From Algiphilus sp965216485 (lineage in GTDB: Bacteria; Pseudomonadota; Gammaproteobacteria; Nevskiales; Nevskiaceae), in assembly GCF_965216485.1 (NCBI RefSeq), contig NZ_OZ244162.1, forward strand, positions 186,001 through 250,000: DNA of 64,000 nucleotides. Direction: 5' to 3'. This document shows positions 8,142-16,136 of the stretch, piece after piece. The first letter of the stretch is position 1; every line of letters begins with the position of its first letter. Below the pieces are notes generated by a model, which was not told where the DNA came from, searched no databases, and saw only the letters and a list, made by a program, of their open reading frames with translations. A program made the translations under genes and the position numbers.

Positions 8142-10316
8142 ATGACCAACGACTCGAGCACCAACAAGGATTTCGAGGCACTGCGAACGTCGATCGTTTC
8201 GCGCTTCCGAGATCAGTTGCGCGAGGCGGTCGAAAGCGCGTTGCGTGCCGCTGACGATGTGCTCTTCGACTGGGCCTATACCCAGAGTCTGAAGAACAAG
8301 ACGACGCAGGACTGCATCGATCTCATGCGCATGCTGCGACTTCGCCGGGAGCGCTTCGTGGAGACCTTCCTCGAGCACTTCGACCAGGGCAGCGATCCGG
8401 CCGAACACGACGAAGACGCCCTGCCCGAGCTCACCCTTGAGCTGAAGTCGGACGAGCAGCAGGAACTCGAGTGCGCCGTGCAGAACTTCGTCACCACGGT
8501 AACAAACCACTCGGAAGCCCTGCGCAGTGACCTCATCCAGCGCCTGCAGACGCTCGACCGCGAGTCGGGGATCGATGTAGACAAGCATCCGCGCAGCGCT
8601 GGCCTCGCGTGGCGGATTTCAACGCAGCACATCGCCGCCACTTTCCGCGATGCCGCCGCCACCCTCGAGCTCGACGCCGGCATGCAGATCATCCTGTTCA
8701 AGCTTTTCGAGCGCTGTGCCACCCCGGCGCTCACCGCCGGCTATTCGCTCATCGAGCATGACCTCTGCGCAGCGGGGATTGCGGCCTACCGCGCCGACCC
8801 CCGCCGCGACCCGCGCGCCAGCACCGCACAAGACACGCGCAACGAACGCTCACAACCCTCGCCCCACGACCCGGTCAGCGGCGGCATGGCCGACCCCATG
8901 CGCGCGCTCGGTGGTGAAGACGCGGGACCACCCCATTTTCTCACCGACCCGGGACAGCTCAGCGGCTACTTTGCCCAGCAATTGGCCGGCTACGGTCCAG
9001 CAGGACACGCCAGCACCACACCGGGAATAGGCCACAGCATGCCGCCCGCCGGCGGCGGCTTCCCCGGCGCTGCCGGTGGTTACGCGCCCAACGCAGGCGG
9101 CGCCACCGCGGCAGGCAGTCCCGGAGGTCAGTCGTCGATGGTCAACGATGCCATGCAGTCGGCACAGCGCTTTGCGCAATCCCACCTGCAACGCGTGGAC
9201 CAGTTGCTTGGCGGATACGCCGGCATTGCAGGCAACGCCGAGCAGGCCCAGGCACTGCTGCAACCCATGGTGGTCCCCCTGATGCGGCTGAGCGCCGCGC
9301 AACCGGAGATTCTGACCGATCCGCACCACCGCATCCGCGAACTGCTCGATCAACTGCTTGCCACCGGAACGACCATCGAACACGGCGAGGACGACGAGGC
9401 CACGGCCATTGTGTCCGAACTGCACGAGGTCTTTTCCCGTCTGGCGGAAGCGGCGCAACTGCCGCGAAATCTGGATGCACAGCGCGAACGCCTGCCGCAG
9501 GTCGAGCAAGTGCAGGCGTCACTGGCGGAAACCCGTCGCATGCGCTCGGAGCGACGGCTGGAGGAGGCGCGCCGCTACGCCGGCGACCAGGTCGACGCGG
9601 CCGTCAATGCCCGCACACTCGTTCGCGGTGGAGACGCCTGGTTGCGCACCGTCATGATCCCTTATCTGGCTTGGGTCTGGGTCAGCAAGGGCGTGCAATC
9701 CAAGCATATGCACAGCGCATTGGAGCTGCTCGACCAGCTGGCGGACAGCCTGGACCCGCAAAGCGCAGTCGATATCCGCGACGAATTCGAAGGACTTGCC
9801 GAACACACCGCCCACACGCTGCGCCAGGCGGGCGCCAAGCTTGAGGCGCTCAACCGCATCATGGCGCGGCTGCGCGACCGCTTTGCGGCCGCCTGCGAAG
9901 CCAGTGTGTCGCTGGACGAACTCATGGGAGACCAGCGCTTTCAGGATCGCGATGCGGCGCCCCCGCAGGCAAGCACGCCATCAGAGCCGTCCTCAGCCCC
10001 CCAGACGCCGCTGGCGGAGGCCGCGCAGGCGACCTCGGCCGCCCCCAAGCAGGAGCGAGCGGACGACTGGCTCAGCCGGCAGCTGCGCGCTGGAGACTGG
10101 TGGCGGATTGCGCTCAAGGCGGGTGACCGCGGACGTTTTGCGCGACTCGAGGCCGTGCCCCACACCGGCGGCGATTTGCGTTTTGCCCCCATCGAAGGGG
10201 ACACGCTGGAATCCTACCGGTGGTCGGAGATCATGGCGTCCGTGCTCGCGGGCCGCTCTCGCCCGCTGCACCCGGGCCCAGGCTTTACCGCCTATCTGAG
10301 ACAGCAGGCAGCCTAG
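8142..10316 (+). CDS. DUF1631 family protein
   Basis: This large (724-residue) soluble protein matches the DUF1631 family, widespread in beta- and gammaproteobacteria and sometimes misannotated as a thymidine phosphorylase. It has an acidic, helical N-terminal half (residues 1-225), a low-complexity Gly/Pro/Ala linker (about 245-330), a helical central region rich in RLEEARRYAGDQ-type sequence, an Ala/Pro-rich hinge (about 600-640) and a compact C-terminal beta-rich segment (from SRQLRAGDWWRI). Start ATG 8142 fits the family N terminus; 15 further in-frame codons upstream look non-coding. The role is unknown. Members often belong to signalling or envelope regulons, but nothing here shows that directly. 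Confidence 0.85.
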   Translation: MTNDSSTNKDFEALRTSIVSRFRDQLREAVESALRAADDVLFDWAYTQSLKNKTTQDCIDLMRMLRLRRERFVETFLEHFDQGSDPAEHDEDALPELTLELKSDEQQELECAVQNFVTTVTNHSEALRSDLIQRLQTLDRESGIDVDKHPRSAGLAWRISTQHIAATFRDAAATLELDAGMQIILFKLFERCATPALTAGYSLIEHDLCAAGIAAYRADPRRDPRASTAQDTRNERSQPSPHDPVSGGMADPMRALGGEDAGPPHFLTDPGQLSGYFAQQLAGYGPAGHASTTPGIGHSMPPAGGGFPGAAGGYAPNAGGATAAGSPGGQSSMVNDAMQSAQRFAQSHLQRVDQLLGGYAGIAGNAEQAQALLQPMVVPLMRLSAAQPEILTDPHHRIRELLDQLLATGTTIEHGEDDEATAIVSELHEVFSRLAEAAQLPRNLDAQRERLPQVEQVQASLAETRRMRSERRLEEARRYAGDQVDAAVNARTLVRGGDAWLRTVMIPYLAWVWVSKGVQSKHMHSALELLDQLADSLDPQSAVDIRDEFEGLAEHTAHTLRQAGAKLEALNRIMARLRDRFAAACEASVSLDELMGDQRFQDRDAAPPQASTPSEPSSAPQTPLAEAAQATSAAPKQERADDWLSRQLRAGDWWRIALKAGDRGRFARLEAVPHTGGDLRFAPIEGDTLESYRWSEIMASVLAGRSRPLHPGPGFTAYLRQQAA

Positions 10317-10396
10317 CTCCGGACATCCGCAGCCGCGGTTGCTAATCTCATCCAGTCGATAGCGAAGAGCCGCGCACGCGGTTCGGGAGCGCCGTC

Positions 10397-11056
10397 ATGG
10401 GCATGACGGAAAATCTCTTGCCAACCGGTCTGTGGTACTTCACCAACGTGATCGCGCTGGTGTGCATCGTGATGGCCCTGCGCGCGACGCCGTGGCGACG
10501 CCTCATACACGACGCCGGGCTGCAGCACGTCTTGTTCGGCGCTGCGGTCGCTCTCGGCTTCCTGTGGCAGATGCGGGCCGGCATCGCGCCCGGGCTCGCC
10601 ATTCACATCTTCGGCATCACCGTGCTGACGCTCATGATGGGCTGGGGTCTGGCCACCCTCGCTGGCCTCATGGCACTCGCGGTCACCGCACTCATGGGCG
10701 TGGAACCCTGGACCAGCTTTGGCACCAATGCGCTGATCTGCGTACTGGTGCCTGCGCTGGTTAGCCATGGCGTGATGCTGTTCGAACGCTGGCTCGCGCT
10801 GCGCAACTTCTTCGGCTTCATCTTCATCAGTGGCTTCTTCGGGGCGGGCGCATCAGTGCTGGCGGCGGGTCTCAGTGTCTCGCTGCTGCTATGGGCAGGG
10901 GACGTCTACACGCCCGACAAGCTGGTCCATGACTACCTGCGCTATCTGCCACTGTTCGTGTTTCCGGAAGCCTTTCTGAACGGCACCGTGGTGGCCGCGC
11001 TTACCGCCTTTCATCCGGATCGCCTGTTGATGTTGCAGCAACACCGCTACCAATAG
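10397..11056 (+). CDS. CbiM-like integral membrane protein (ECF transporter S-component type)
   Basis: This 219-residue, very hydrophobic protein has about six to seven membrane helices and resembles the COG3235/CbiM-like proteins annotated as energy-coupling-factor transporter permeases. CbiM itself takes up cobalt or nickel and needs its N-terminal metal-binding Met-His. Here the N terminus begins MGMTENLLPTG, without that His, so metal transport is doubtful. No CbiN/Q/O partner genes are adjacent. Two FFGF/GFFGAG-type glycine-rich helices lie near residues 138-152. It stands alone between the DUF1631 gene and a convergent small membrane protein. Confidence 0.75.
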   Translation: MGMTENLLPTGLWYFTNVIALVCIVMALRATPWRRLIHDAGLQHVLFGAAVALGFLWQMRAGIAPGLAIHIFGITVLTLMMGWGLATLAGLMALAVTALMGVEPWTSFGTNALICVLVPALVSHGVMLFERWLALRNFFGFIFISGFFGAGASVLAAGLSVSLLLWAGDVYTPDKLVHDYLRYLPLFVFPEAFLNGTVVAALTAFHPDRLLMLQQHRYQ

Positions 11057-11079
11057 GCTCGCGACGGATTCCCGTTCAT

Positions 11080-11505
11080 TCAGGCCGTTGCCTGCTGCTC
11101 CGGTCTGGCCGCTGCCTGAAGTTGGCCGCTCAGCAACAGTAGCGCCAGATGCAGCGCGAGCAGGCCGTCGGCCGCCAGACAAAAGCCGGCGTACCAGGTA
11201 GGCACGACGGGCGTCGGCCAGAGCGCCGCATGCGCGAGATCGAATCCGGCATGGCCGATGAGCGCCGCCACCACAATCCAGAGATTGCCGCGGTAACCCA
11301 CAAACGCGGCCGCGACAAAGACCAGCGCCAGCAGGCTTTCGACGCCGGCAATGACGAAAGCATCGTCACTCGCCGCCAGCAGCACGTAGGCCAGCGCGAT
11401 CACGATCATCACAAGGGGATAGAAGCTGCGCTCACGGTGCAGCCCCATCCCATGACCTAGCGCAATAGAGGCCGAAGCCACCAACACACCTGCGATGACA
11501 TCCAT
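11080..11505 (-). CDS. Small hypothetical membrane protein
   Basis: This 141-residue protein has about five hydrophobic segments and a short polar C terminus (QAAARPEQQATA). Conserved-looking polar residues within the membrane include HGMGLHRERSFYP (18-30) and HAGFDLAHAALW (84-95). I do not recognise the family. It is convergent with the CbiM-like gene (24-bp gap) and lies downstream of the tRNA-Arg repeat array on the same strand, so read-through from the tRNA is possible but would have to pass three terminator-like hairpins. Confidence 0.65.
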   Translation of the reverse strand: MDVIAGVLVASASIALGHGMGLHRERSFYPLVMIVIALAYVLLAASDDAFVIAGVESLLALVFVAAAFVGYRGNLWIVVAALIGHAGFDLAHAALWPTPVVPTWYAGFCLAADGLLALHLALLLLSGQLQAAARPEQQATA

Positions 11506-11660
11506 TGCTCTCTCCGCGACAAAGGCGCAACGCTACACCTGGAGTGTGCTGCAGGGTCAACGCCGGGGTGCTAGAGCACATCCGGCAACGCGGGCGCTGC
11601 GTGTACGCCGGCCATGCACTGCGTCTTCGAACAGCGCCTTGTTCCTGACTCGGCAGCAGA

Positions 11661-12101
11661 ACGGCGTGCAGGGCTGAACTTGACCAAAAGCCCTGGACGG
11701 GCTTTTTGTACGACCGCAGGGAGCCCGGAGGGTGAGGGCCAGGGATGGCCCGAATCACCTGCGACGCCGTCGCAGGGGAAAGTCCTGTTCTCGATGCGGC
11801 AGAAAAGTGGCGCGCCTGGCAGGACTTGGTCAAAAAGCCCCGGACGGGCTTTTTGCACGACCGCAGGGAGCCCGGAGGGTGAGGGCCAGGGATGGCCCGA
11901 ATAACCTGCGACATCGTCGCAGGTGAAAGTCCTGTGCCCGATGCGACAGGAGATTGGCGCGCCTGGCAGGACTTGGTCAAAAAGCCCCGGACGGGCTTTT
12001 TGTACGACCGCAGGGAGCCCGGAGGGTGAGGGCCAGGGATGGTCCGAATAACCTGCGACATCGTCGCAGGGGAAAGTCCTGTGCCCGATGCGACAGGAAA
12101 T
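11661..12101 (-). repeat. Three 147-bp tandem repeats carrying tRNA-Arg 3' ends and terminators
   Basis: Copies lie at 11955-12101, 11808-11954 and 11661-11807, directly after the tRNA-Arg gene in its transcription direction. Copies one and two each begin with an exact 21-bp duplicate of the tRNA 3' end including encoded CCA (11955-11975 and 11808-11828, against 12102-12122 in the tRNA). The distal copy's duplicate is degenerate. Each unit also holds a perfect 8-bp hairpin CCTGCGAC/GTCGCAGG, whose loop changes in the distal copy while the stem is kept, and a terminator-like hairpin. There is no transposase or integrase. The layout is that of the E. coli tyrT repeats. The repeat is a multiple of three, so a frame stays open across it. 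Confidence 0.92.
11979..12001 (-). terminator. tRNA-proximal intrinsic terminator within repeat copy 1
   Basis: AAAAAGCCC (11979-11987) pairs perfectly with GGGCTTTTT (11993-12001) around a 5-base loop. The U-tract is part of the stem, so it could work in both directions. Equivalent hairpins are at 11832-11854 and, with one stem pair lost, 11686-11707 in the other two copies. Confidence 0.75.
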
Positions 12102-12178
12102 TGGCGCGCCTGGCAGGACTTGAACCTGCGACCTTCGGCTTCGGAGGCCGACACTCTATCCAGCTGAGCTACAGGCGC
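12102..12178 (-). tRNA. tRNA-Arg (anticodon CCG)
   Basis: A complete cloverleaf reads on the minus strand: acceptor arms GCGCCTG (12172-12178) and CAGGCGC (12106-12112), a D-arm with AGCTGGAT, anticodon stem TCGGC/GCCGA enclosing the loop CTCCGAA (anticodon CCG, reads CGG), and T-arm GCAGG-TTCAAGT-CCTGC. Discriminator G is at 12105 and CCA is encoded at 12102-12104. Its last 21 bases are duplicated in the downstream repeats. Confidence 0.97.
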
Positions 12179-12196
12179 GTATCACGCGCATGATAC
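12179..12196. promoter_or_regulatory. Inverted repeat overlapping the putative tRNA-Arg -10 region
   Basis: GTATCA and TGATAC flank a 6-bp centre immediately upstream of the tRNA 5' end. On the minus strand TATCAT (12190-12195) could be the -10 box, giving a leader of only a few bases. I see no good -35 at 16-18 bp spacing, so the promoter call is tentative. Confidence 0.35.
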
Positions 12197-12239
12197 AAGC
12201 TACGCGCTGGCCCCGCCCTGCAATGGGCGATTCCGCGAG

Positions 12240-12587
12240 CTAGCGCAGCTGGAACTCGCGAAAGCCCACGAGATTGCCCTGCGCGTCGCGCAGCGCCTGC
12301 AGGGCAATCCGCTGCTGGCGCGCGATGCCACCCGCGTCCCTGCGGAGGACGCAATCACGCACCAAGCCATGTCGCCGAGCAAGTCGAAGCAGCTCTTCCG
12401 GCCGCCCTTCGGCACAGGCGTCGGCGCTGAACAGGCTGGCGTAGGACTGCCGCCCCCCATTCACCGTAAGCATTTGCCCGTGGGCGTCGAGTTCCACGAA
12501 AGGCCCCGCCTCTTCGCCGGGGCCCGCGTCATCCGGGGTCCGAAAAAGCACTGCCTCCGCTGCGGCATCCTGCCGTTGTCCGTGCAT
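12240..12587 (-). CDS. Small PAS-like hypothetical protein
   Basis: This 115-residue frame has coding-type third-position bias and a sequence pattern like a PAS sensor core: FVELDAHGQMLTVNGG (strand pair), then helices with ELLRLARRHGLVRDC, then strands RQQRIALQALRDAQGNLVGFREFQL, the usual end of PAS domains. There is no output domain, so it would be a stand-alone sensor fragment or a degraded gene. Start ATG 12587 is the most plausible; an in-frame ATG lies 42 bases upstream. It sits between the tRNA-Arg gene and the BCCT transporter, all on the minus strand. Confidence 0.5.
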   Translation of the reverse strand: MHGQRQDAAAEAVLFRTPDDAGPGEEAGPFVELDAHGQMLTVNGGRQSYASLFSADACAEGRPEELLRLARRHGLVRDCVLRRDAGGIARQQRIALQALRDAQGNLVGFREFQLR

Positions 12588-12722
12588 CCCTGCCTTCCTT
12601 GCCGTAGGGGATCCAGGTCCCCTCGACATTTCTCCACGATCCGGTGACCATGATGCGCAGCGCGGACCTGACCGGCTAGTCGGAAAAAGTCGACAGTTCC
12701 GGTCGGTGGGATTGGGACTGCG

Positions 12723-14282
12723 TCAGCGCCCAGCCGCGGAGGGTGTTACGGGCGGGCCATCGCGCTGCAGCTGTCGCCACAAGCCCCAACACATGAAGAC
12801 CAGCACCACGGAAAAAGGCAGGCCCGAGGTGACCGACGCCGTCTGCAACGCGGAAAGCGGATTGCCCGCCGTGGTAGCACCGGCCACCAGCAGAATGGCC
12901 GCCACGGCGCCTTCCGTCACGGCCCAGAACAGACGCTGCTGCCAGATCGGATGGGGATCACCACCGTTGGTCAGCATATCGACCACGAACGAACCGGAAT
13001 CCGAAGAGGTGGCAAAGAAGATGGCCACCACCAGCACGGCCAGCAAGGCGGCGACCGTCATGACCGCATCGGGCATCGATAGCTGCTGCAACAGCACGAA
13101 CATGGCGTCGGTGGTGCCGGCCTCCGCAAGAGCGGTGTTGCCGCCCTGCATCATCTTGTGGAGCGCGGTTCCACCGAAGATCGTGAACCAGACAATCGAG
13201 GTTCCGGTGGGCGCCAGGAGGCACCCCAGAATGAATGCACGGATGCTGCGTCCGCGACTGATCCGGGCGATGAACATGCCCACAAAGGGCGACCAAGCAA
13301 TCCACCAACCCCAGTAGAACAGGGTCCAATTCCCTATCCACGCACTTCCGGATTCCGATAAGGCGAAGGTCTGCAGGGATCGCTCAGGCAGATGCTGCAG
13401 GTATTGACCGGTGGCACTGGGCAGCACTTCAAGCACAAAGAGCGTCGGCCCCATAACGAAAACCAGTACTGCTAGGGCGATGGCCAAGAACATGTTGACC
13501 ACCGAGAGCCGTCGCACGCCGGCGTCCAGCCCTGCCATTACCGAAGCCACTGCCACGGCGGTGATGGCAGCAATGATTGCAACCTGCCACATCGCTGCCA
13601 TGGGAACGCCAAAGACCGCGTGCAGGCCGGCATTGATCTGGATCGCGCCTAGACCGAGCGAGGTCGCAAGGCCGAAGAGGGTGCCGAAGACCGCGAGAAT
13701 ATCGACAAGATGGCCGATGGGTCCGTAGATCGCCCGCCCGATCAGCGGATAGAAGGCAGCGGCCGGCCGCAGCGGCAGGCCCTGACGGAAGCAGAAATAG
13801 CCCATGCTCAGACCGACCACGATGTACACCGCCCAGGGATGCACACCCCAGTGAAAGAAGGTCAGTTGCAGTGCTCGCATCGCGGCGTCTGCCGCGCTGG
13901 CGGTCTCTACCGGCGGTTGCGTGAAGTGAAAGATCGGCTCGGCAACACCATAGAACACCAGGCCAATGCCCATTCCGGCCGTGAACAGCATGGAAAACCA
14001 GCCCCAGGTACTCCAGTCGGGCGGCTCGTCGTGCGGACCAATGCGCAACTGTGCATAGGGAGACACCAGCAGCACCAGAACGAAGACCAGAAAGCCTGTC
14101 ACGGCAAGCACATACCACCACCCGAAATAGGTGGTGATCAGCGCCATCAGACGCTCGGCGACGGCGCCCAACTGGGTGGGCGCGACCACCCCCCAGCCGA
14201 CGAAGAGCAGTACCAGTGCAGTGGAGAGCAGGAATACGGGAGGATTGGTGTGCTGTTGCAGGTAGCGACGGATGGGTATCAA
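12723..14282 (-). CDS. BCCT-family betaine/choline/carnitine transporter
   Basis: This 519-residue inner-membrane transporter has about 12 membrane helices. It shows the glycine-rich GMGIGLVFYGVAEP stretch of the Na+/substrate site and the BCCT signature around GWWIAWSPFVGMFIARISRGR. It imports quaternary-ammonium osmolytes such as glycine betaine or choline, driven by Na+ or H+. The best start is TTG 14282, with GGAG four bases upstream. The nearest upstream ATG would extend the protein across the intergenic region toward the divergent DUF2256 gene. The C terminus is short, lacking the long cytoplasmic osmosensor tail of BetT or BetP. No bet catabolic genes are adjacent. With the NAGGN operon at 40.5-45.3 kb it suggests salt adaptation. 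Confidence 0.9.
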   Translation of the reverse strand: MIPIRRYLQQHTNPPVFLLSTALVLLFVGWGVVAPTQLGAVAERLMALITTYFGWWYVLAVTGFLVFVLVLLVSPYAQLRIGPHDEPPDWSTWGWFSMLFTAGMGIGLVFYGVAEPIFHFTQPPVETASAADAAMRALQLTFFHWGVHPWAVYIVVGLSMGYFCFRQGLPLRPAAAFYPLIGRAIYGPIGHLVDILAVFGTLFGLATSLGLGAIQINAGLHAVFGVPMAAMWQVAIIAAITAVAVASVMAGLDAGVRRLSVVNMFLAIALAVLVFVMGPTLFVLEVLPSATGQYLQHLPERSLQTFALSESGSAWIGNWTLFYWGWWIAWSPFVGMFIARISRGRSIRAFILGCLLAPTGTSIVWFTIFGGTALHKMMQGGNTALAEAGTTDAMFVLLQQLSMPDAVMTVAALLAVLVVAIFFATSSDSGSFVVDMLTNGGDPHPIWQQRLFWAVTEGAVAAILLVAGATTAGNPLSALQTASVTSGLPFSVVLVFMCWGLWRQLQRDGPPVTPSAAGR

Positions 14283-14427
14283 GTCACTCCGCTTGTACTT
14301 GGTTGTATTTTTTTGAACCCGATTCCAGGCTGCATGTTCCCCAAGCGACCTCGTACGGCCGGATCGACTGTCGAAGTCGAGCCAGACAGGACGACGAGGC
14401 GCGCGCAGCCCCATTGATAATGCGGGC

Positions 14428-14592
14428 ATGAAACAGTCCAGCGCGCGCCGTCGTCGCCCCCCCAAGGCCGAAAAGACCTGCGTCGTATGCCAGCGGCCCT
14501 TCGAGTGGCGTCGCAAATGGGCGGATGTGTGGGAGGAAGTACGCTATTGCTCCGAGCGCTGTCGCCGACAACGGCGCAGCGCCAGCTCATGA
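14428..14592 (+). CDS. DUF2256 zinc-ribbon-like small protein
   Basis: This 54-residue basic protein (MKQSSARRRR...) contains the full DUF2256 core: CVVCQRPFEWRRKWADVW followed by YCSERCRR. The paired C-x2-C and C-x3-C motifs suggest a small zinc site. DUF2256 proteins are recurrently encoded beside cryptochrome/photolyase genes, and here the stop overlaps the photolyase start (ATGA), so the two are translationally coupled. No function has been shown, to my knowledge; a chaperone or DNA-recognition helper for the photolyase is an inference from linkage. Confidence 0.88.
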   Translation: MKQSSARRRRPPKAEKTCVVCQRPFEWRRKWADVWEEVRYCSERCRRQRRSASS

Positions 14593-16136
14593 GCGCGCAA
14601 GACGCACGCCGTCTGGTCCTGATCCTCGGTGACCAGCTGTCCCTGCAGAATCCGGCGCTGCAGGCGGCGGACCCCGCCCGCGACACCATATGGATGTGCG
14701 AGTGTGTCGCCGAGGGCAACAAGGTGTGGTCGCACAAGGCCCGCATCGCGGTGTTCCTCAGCGCCATGCGGCATTTTGCCCAGCAACTGCGAGAAAGCGG
14801 CTGGCGAGTGCACTACCTGCCACTGGGTTCCCACACCCATGACACCCTTGATGGCGCCCTTGCCGCCACGCTCAGTGAAATGGCCGTGGACGGACTGCGC
14901 ATGACCGAGGCCGGGGAATACGACGTTCAGCAGGCGCTCGACGCCTGCGCGCAGGCACGCGGTCTCCCGCTGGAGGTGCATGCGGACACCCACTTTCTCT
15001 GCACGCGCGTGGAGTTCTCGCAGTGGCTGGAAGGACGCAAGCAACCGCGCATGGAGCATTTCTACCGCCGCATGCGCCAGCAGACCGGGTTGCTCATGGA
15101 GGGCAAGGAGCCCGCGGGCGGGCAGTGGAATTTTGATGCCGACAATCGCGACAGCTTCGGTCGGGACGGACCGGGCCGTCTGCCTCCGCCGGTGGGCTTC
15201 GCGCCGGATGCCTGCACGCAGCAGGTGATCAAGGACGTCGATCAGCATTTTCCGGACCACCCCGGCAGCCTGGAGCACTTCGACTGGCCGGTCACGGCGG
15301 AACAGGCCGAAGCCGCACTGGAAGACTTCATCACGCATCGCCTGCCCCGCTTCGGTCAGTTCCAGGATGCGATGTGGACCGGTGAACCCTGGCTGTTCCA
15401 CGCGCGTCTGGCCTGCGCGCTGAATCTCAAGCTGCTCGACCCGATGCGCGCCTGTGCCGACGCCGAAGCAGCCTGGCGCGATGGCCATGCGCCCATTGCC
15501 GCCGTCGAAGGTTTCATTCGCCAGATCCTCGGCTGGCGCGAGTACGTCCGCGGTCTGTACTGGGCACGCATGCCGGGCTACCGGGACGAAAACGCCTTGG
15601 AGGCGCAGCAGCCCCTGCCCGACTTCTTCTGGACCGGCCAGACCGGTATGGCCTGCCTGGCCGATACCCTCGACGGCACCCTGCGCTATGGCTACGCCCA
15701 TCACATCCAGCGTCTGATGGTGACCGGCCTCTATGCGCTGTTGCTGGGCGTGCAGCCGCGCGCCATCAACGATTGGTATCTCGCCATCTATGTCGACGCG
15801 GTCGAATGGGTGGAGCTGCCAAACGTCATCGGCATGAGCCAATGGGCCGACGGCGGTGTGATGGCATCGAAGCCCTACGTGGCTTCCGGAAAATACATCG
15901 ACCGCATGTCGAACTACTGCCGCAACTGCCGCTACCGTCCCGATCAGGCGACCGGGCCCAAGGCCTGCCCCTTTACCTCGCTGTACTGGGACTTTCTGGA
16001 TCGGCACGAAGACCGCTTTGCCGGCCACCCTCGGCTGAAGATGCAGATCAACAATCTACGCCGCAAATCGAGCGAGGCCCGCGCCGCCATCCGCGAGGCG
16101 GCCGCGGCCCACCGCCAAGACCCTGGCGCTGCCTAG
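14589..16136 (+). CDS. Iron-sulfur bacterial cryptochrome / (6-4) photolyase (PhrB type)
   Basis: This 515-residue FAD-dependent photolyase repairs UV (6-4) photoproducts or acts as a blue-light sensor. It opens with RLVLILGDQLS, typical of the FeS-BCP/CryPro group. All four [4Fe-4S] cysteines can be placed: C356 (GMACLAD), C444 and C447 (YCRNC) and C460 (KACPF). Their spacing of 88, 3 and 13 residues is, as I recall, that of Agrobacterium PhrB. The FAD-pocket region WVELPNVIGMSQWADGG is intact. ATG 14589 overlaps the DUF2256 stop. The TAG stop shares the palindrome CTAG (16133-16136) with the convergent epimerase gene's stop. Confidence 0.93.
   Translation: MSAQDARRLVLILGDQLSLQNPALQAADPARDTIWMCECVAEGNKVWSHKARIAVFLSAMRHFAQQLRESGWRVHYLPLGSHTHDTLDGALAATLSEMAVDGLRMTEAGEYDVQQALDACAQARGLPLEVHADTHFLCTRVEFSQWLEGRKQPRMEHFYRRMRQQTGLLMEGKEPAGGQWNFDADNRDSFGRDGPGRLPPPVGFAPDACTQQVIKDVDQHFPDHPGSLEHFDWPVTAEQAEAALEDFITHRLPRFGQFQDAMWTGEPWLFHARLACALNLKLLDPMRACADAEAAWRDGHAPIAAVEGFIRQILGWREYVRGLYWARMPGYRDENALEAQQPLPDFFWTGQTGMACLADTLDGTLRYGYAHHIQRLMVTGLYALLLGVQPRAINDWYLAIYVDAVEWVELPNVIGMSQWADGGVMASKPYVASGKYIDRMSNYCRNCRYRPDQATGPKACPFTSLYWDFLDRHEDRFAGHPRLKMQINNLRRKSSEARAAIREAAAAHRQDPGAA

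Noticed and set aside
11661..12122. tRNA 3'-end duplicates as phage or genomic-island attachment sites
   Set aside because: Spacing is a regular 147 bp, and there is no integrase or cargo between copies; tandem duplication fits better than integration.
11432..12154. Minus-strand frame of 240 codons running from the tRNA through the repeats
   Set aside because: Not listed as a gene: it starts inside a tRNA, overlaps a recognisable membrane-protein gene out of frame, and its repeats follow from the DNA repeat. It is kept only as a finding.
12588..12722. Gap between the PAS-like gene and the BCCT transporter
   Set aside because: It contains repeated GTCGG/GTCGA-type short words but no palindrome, terminator or frame that I can support.
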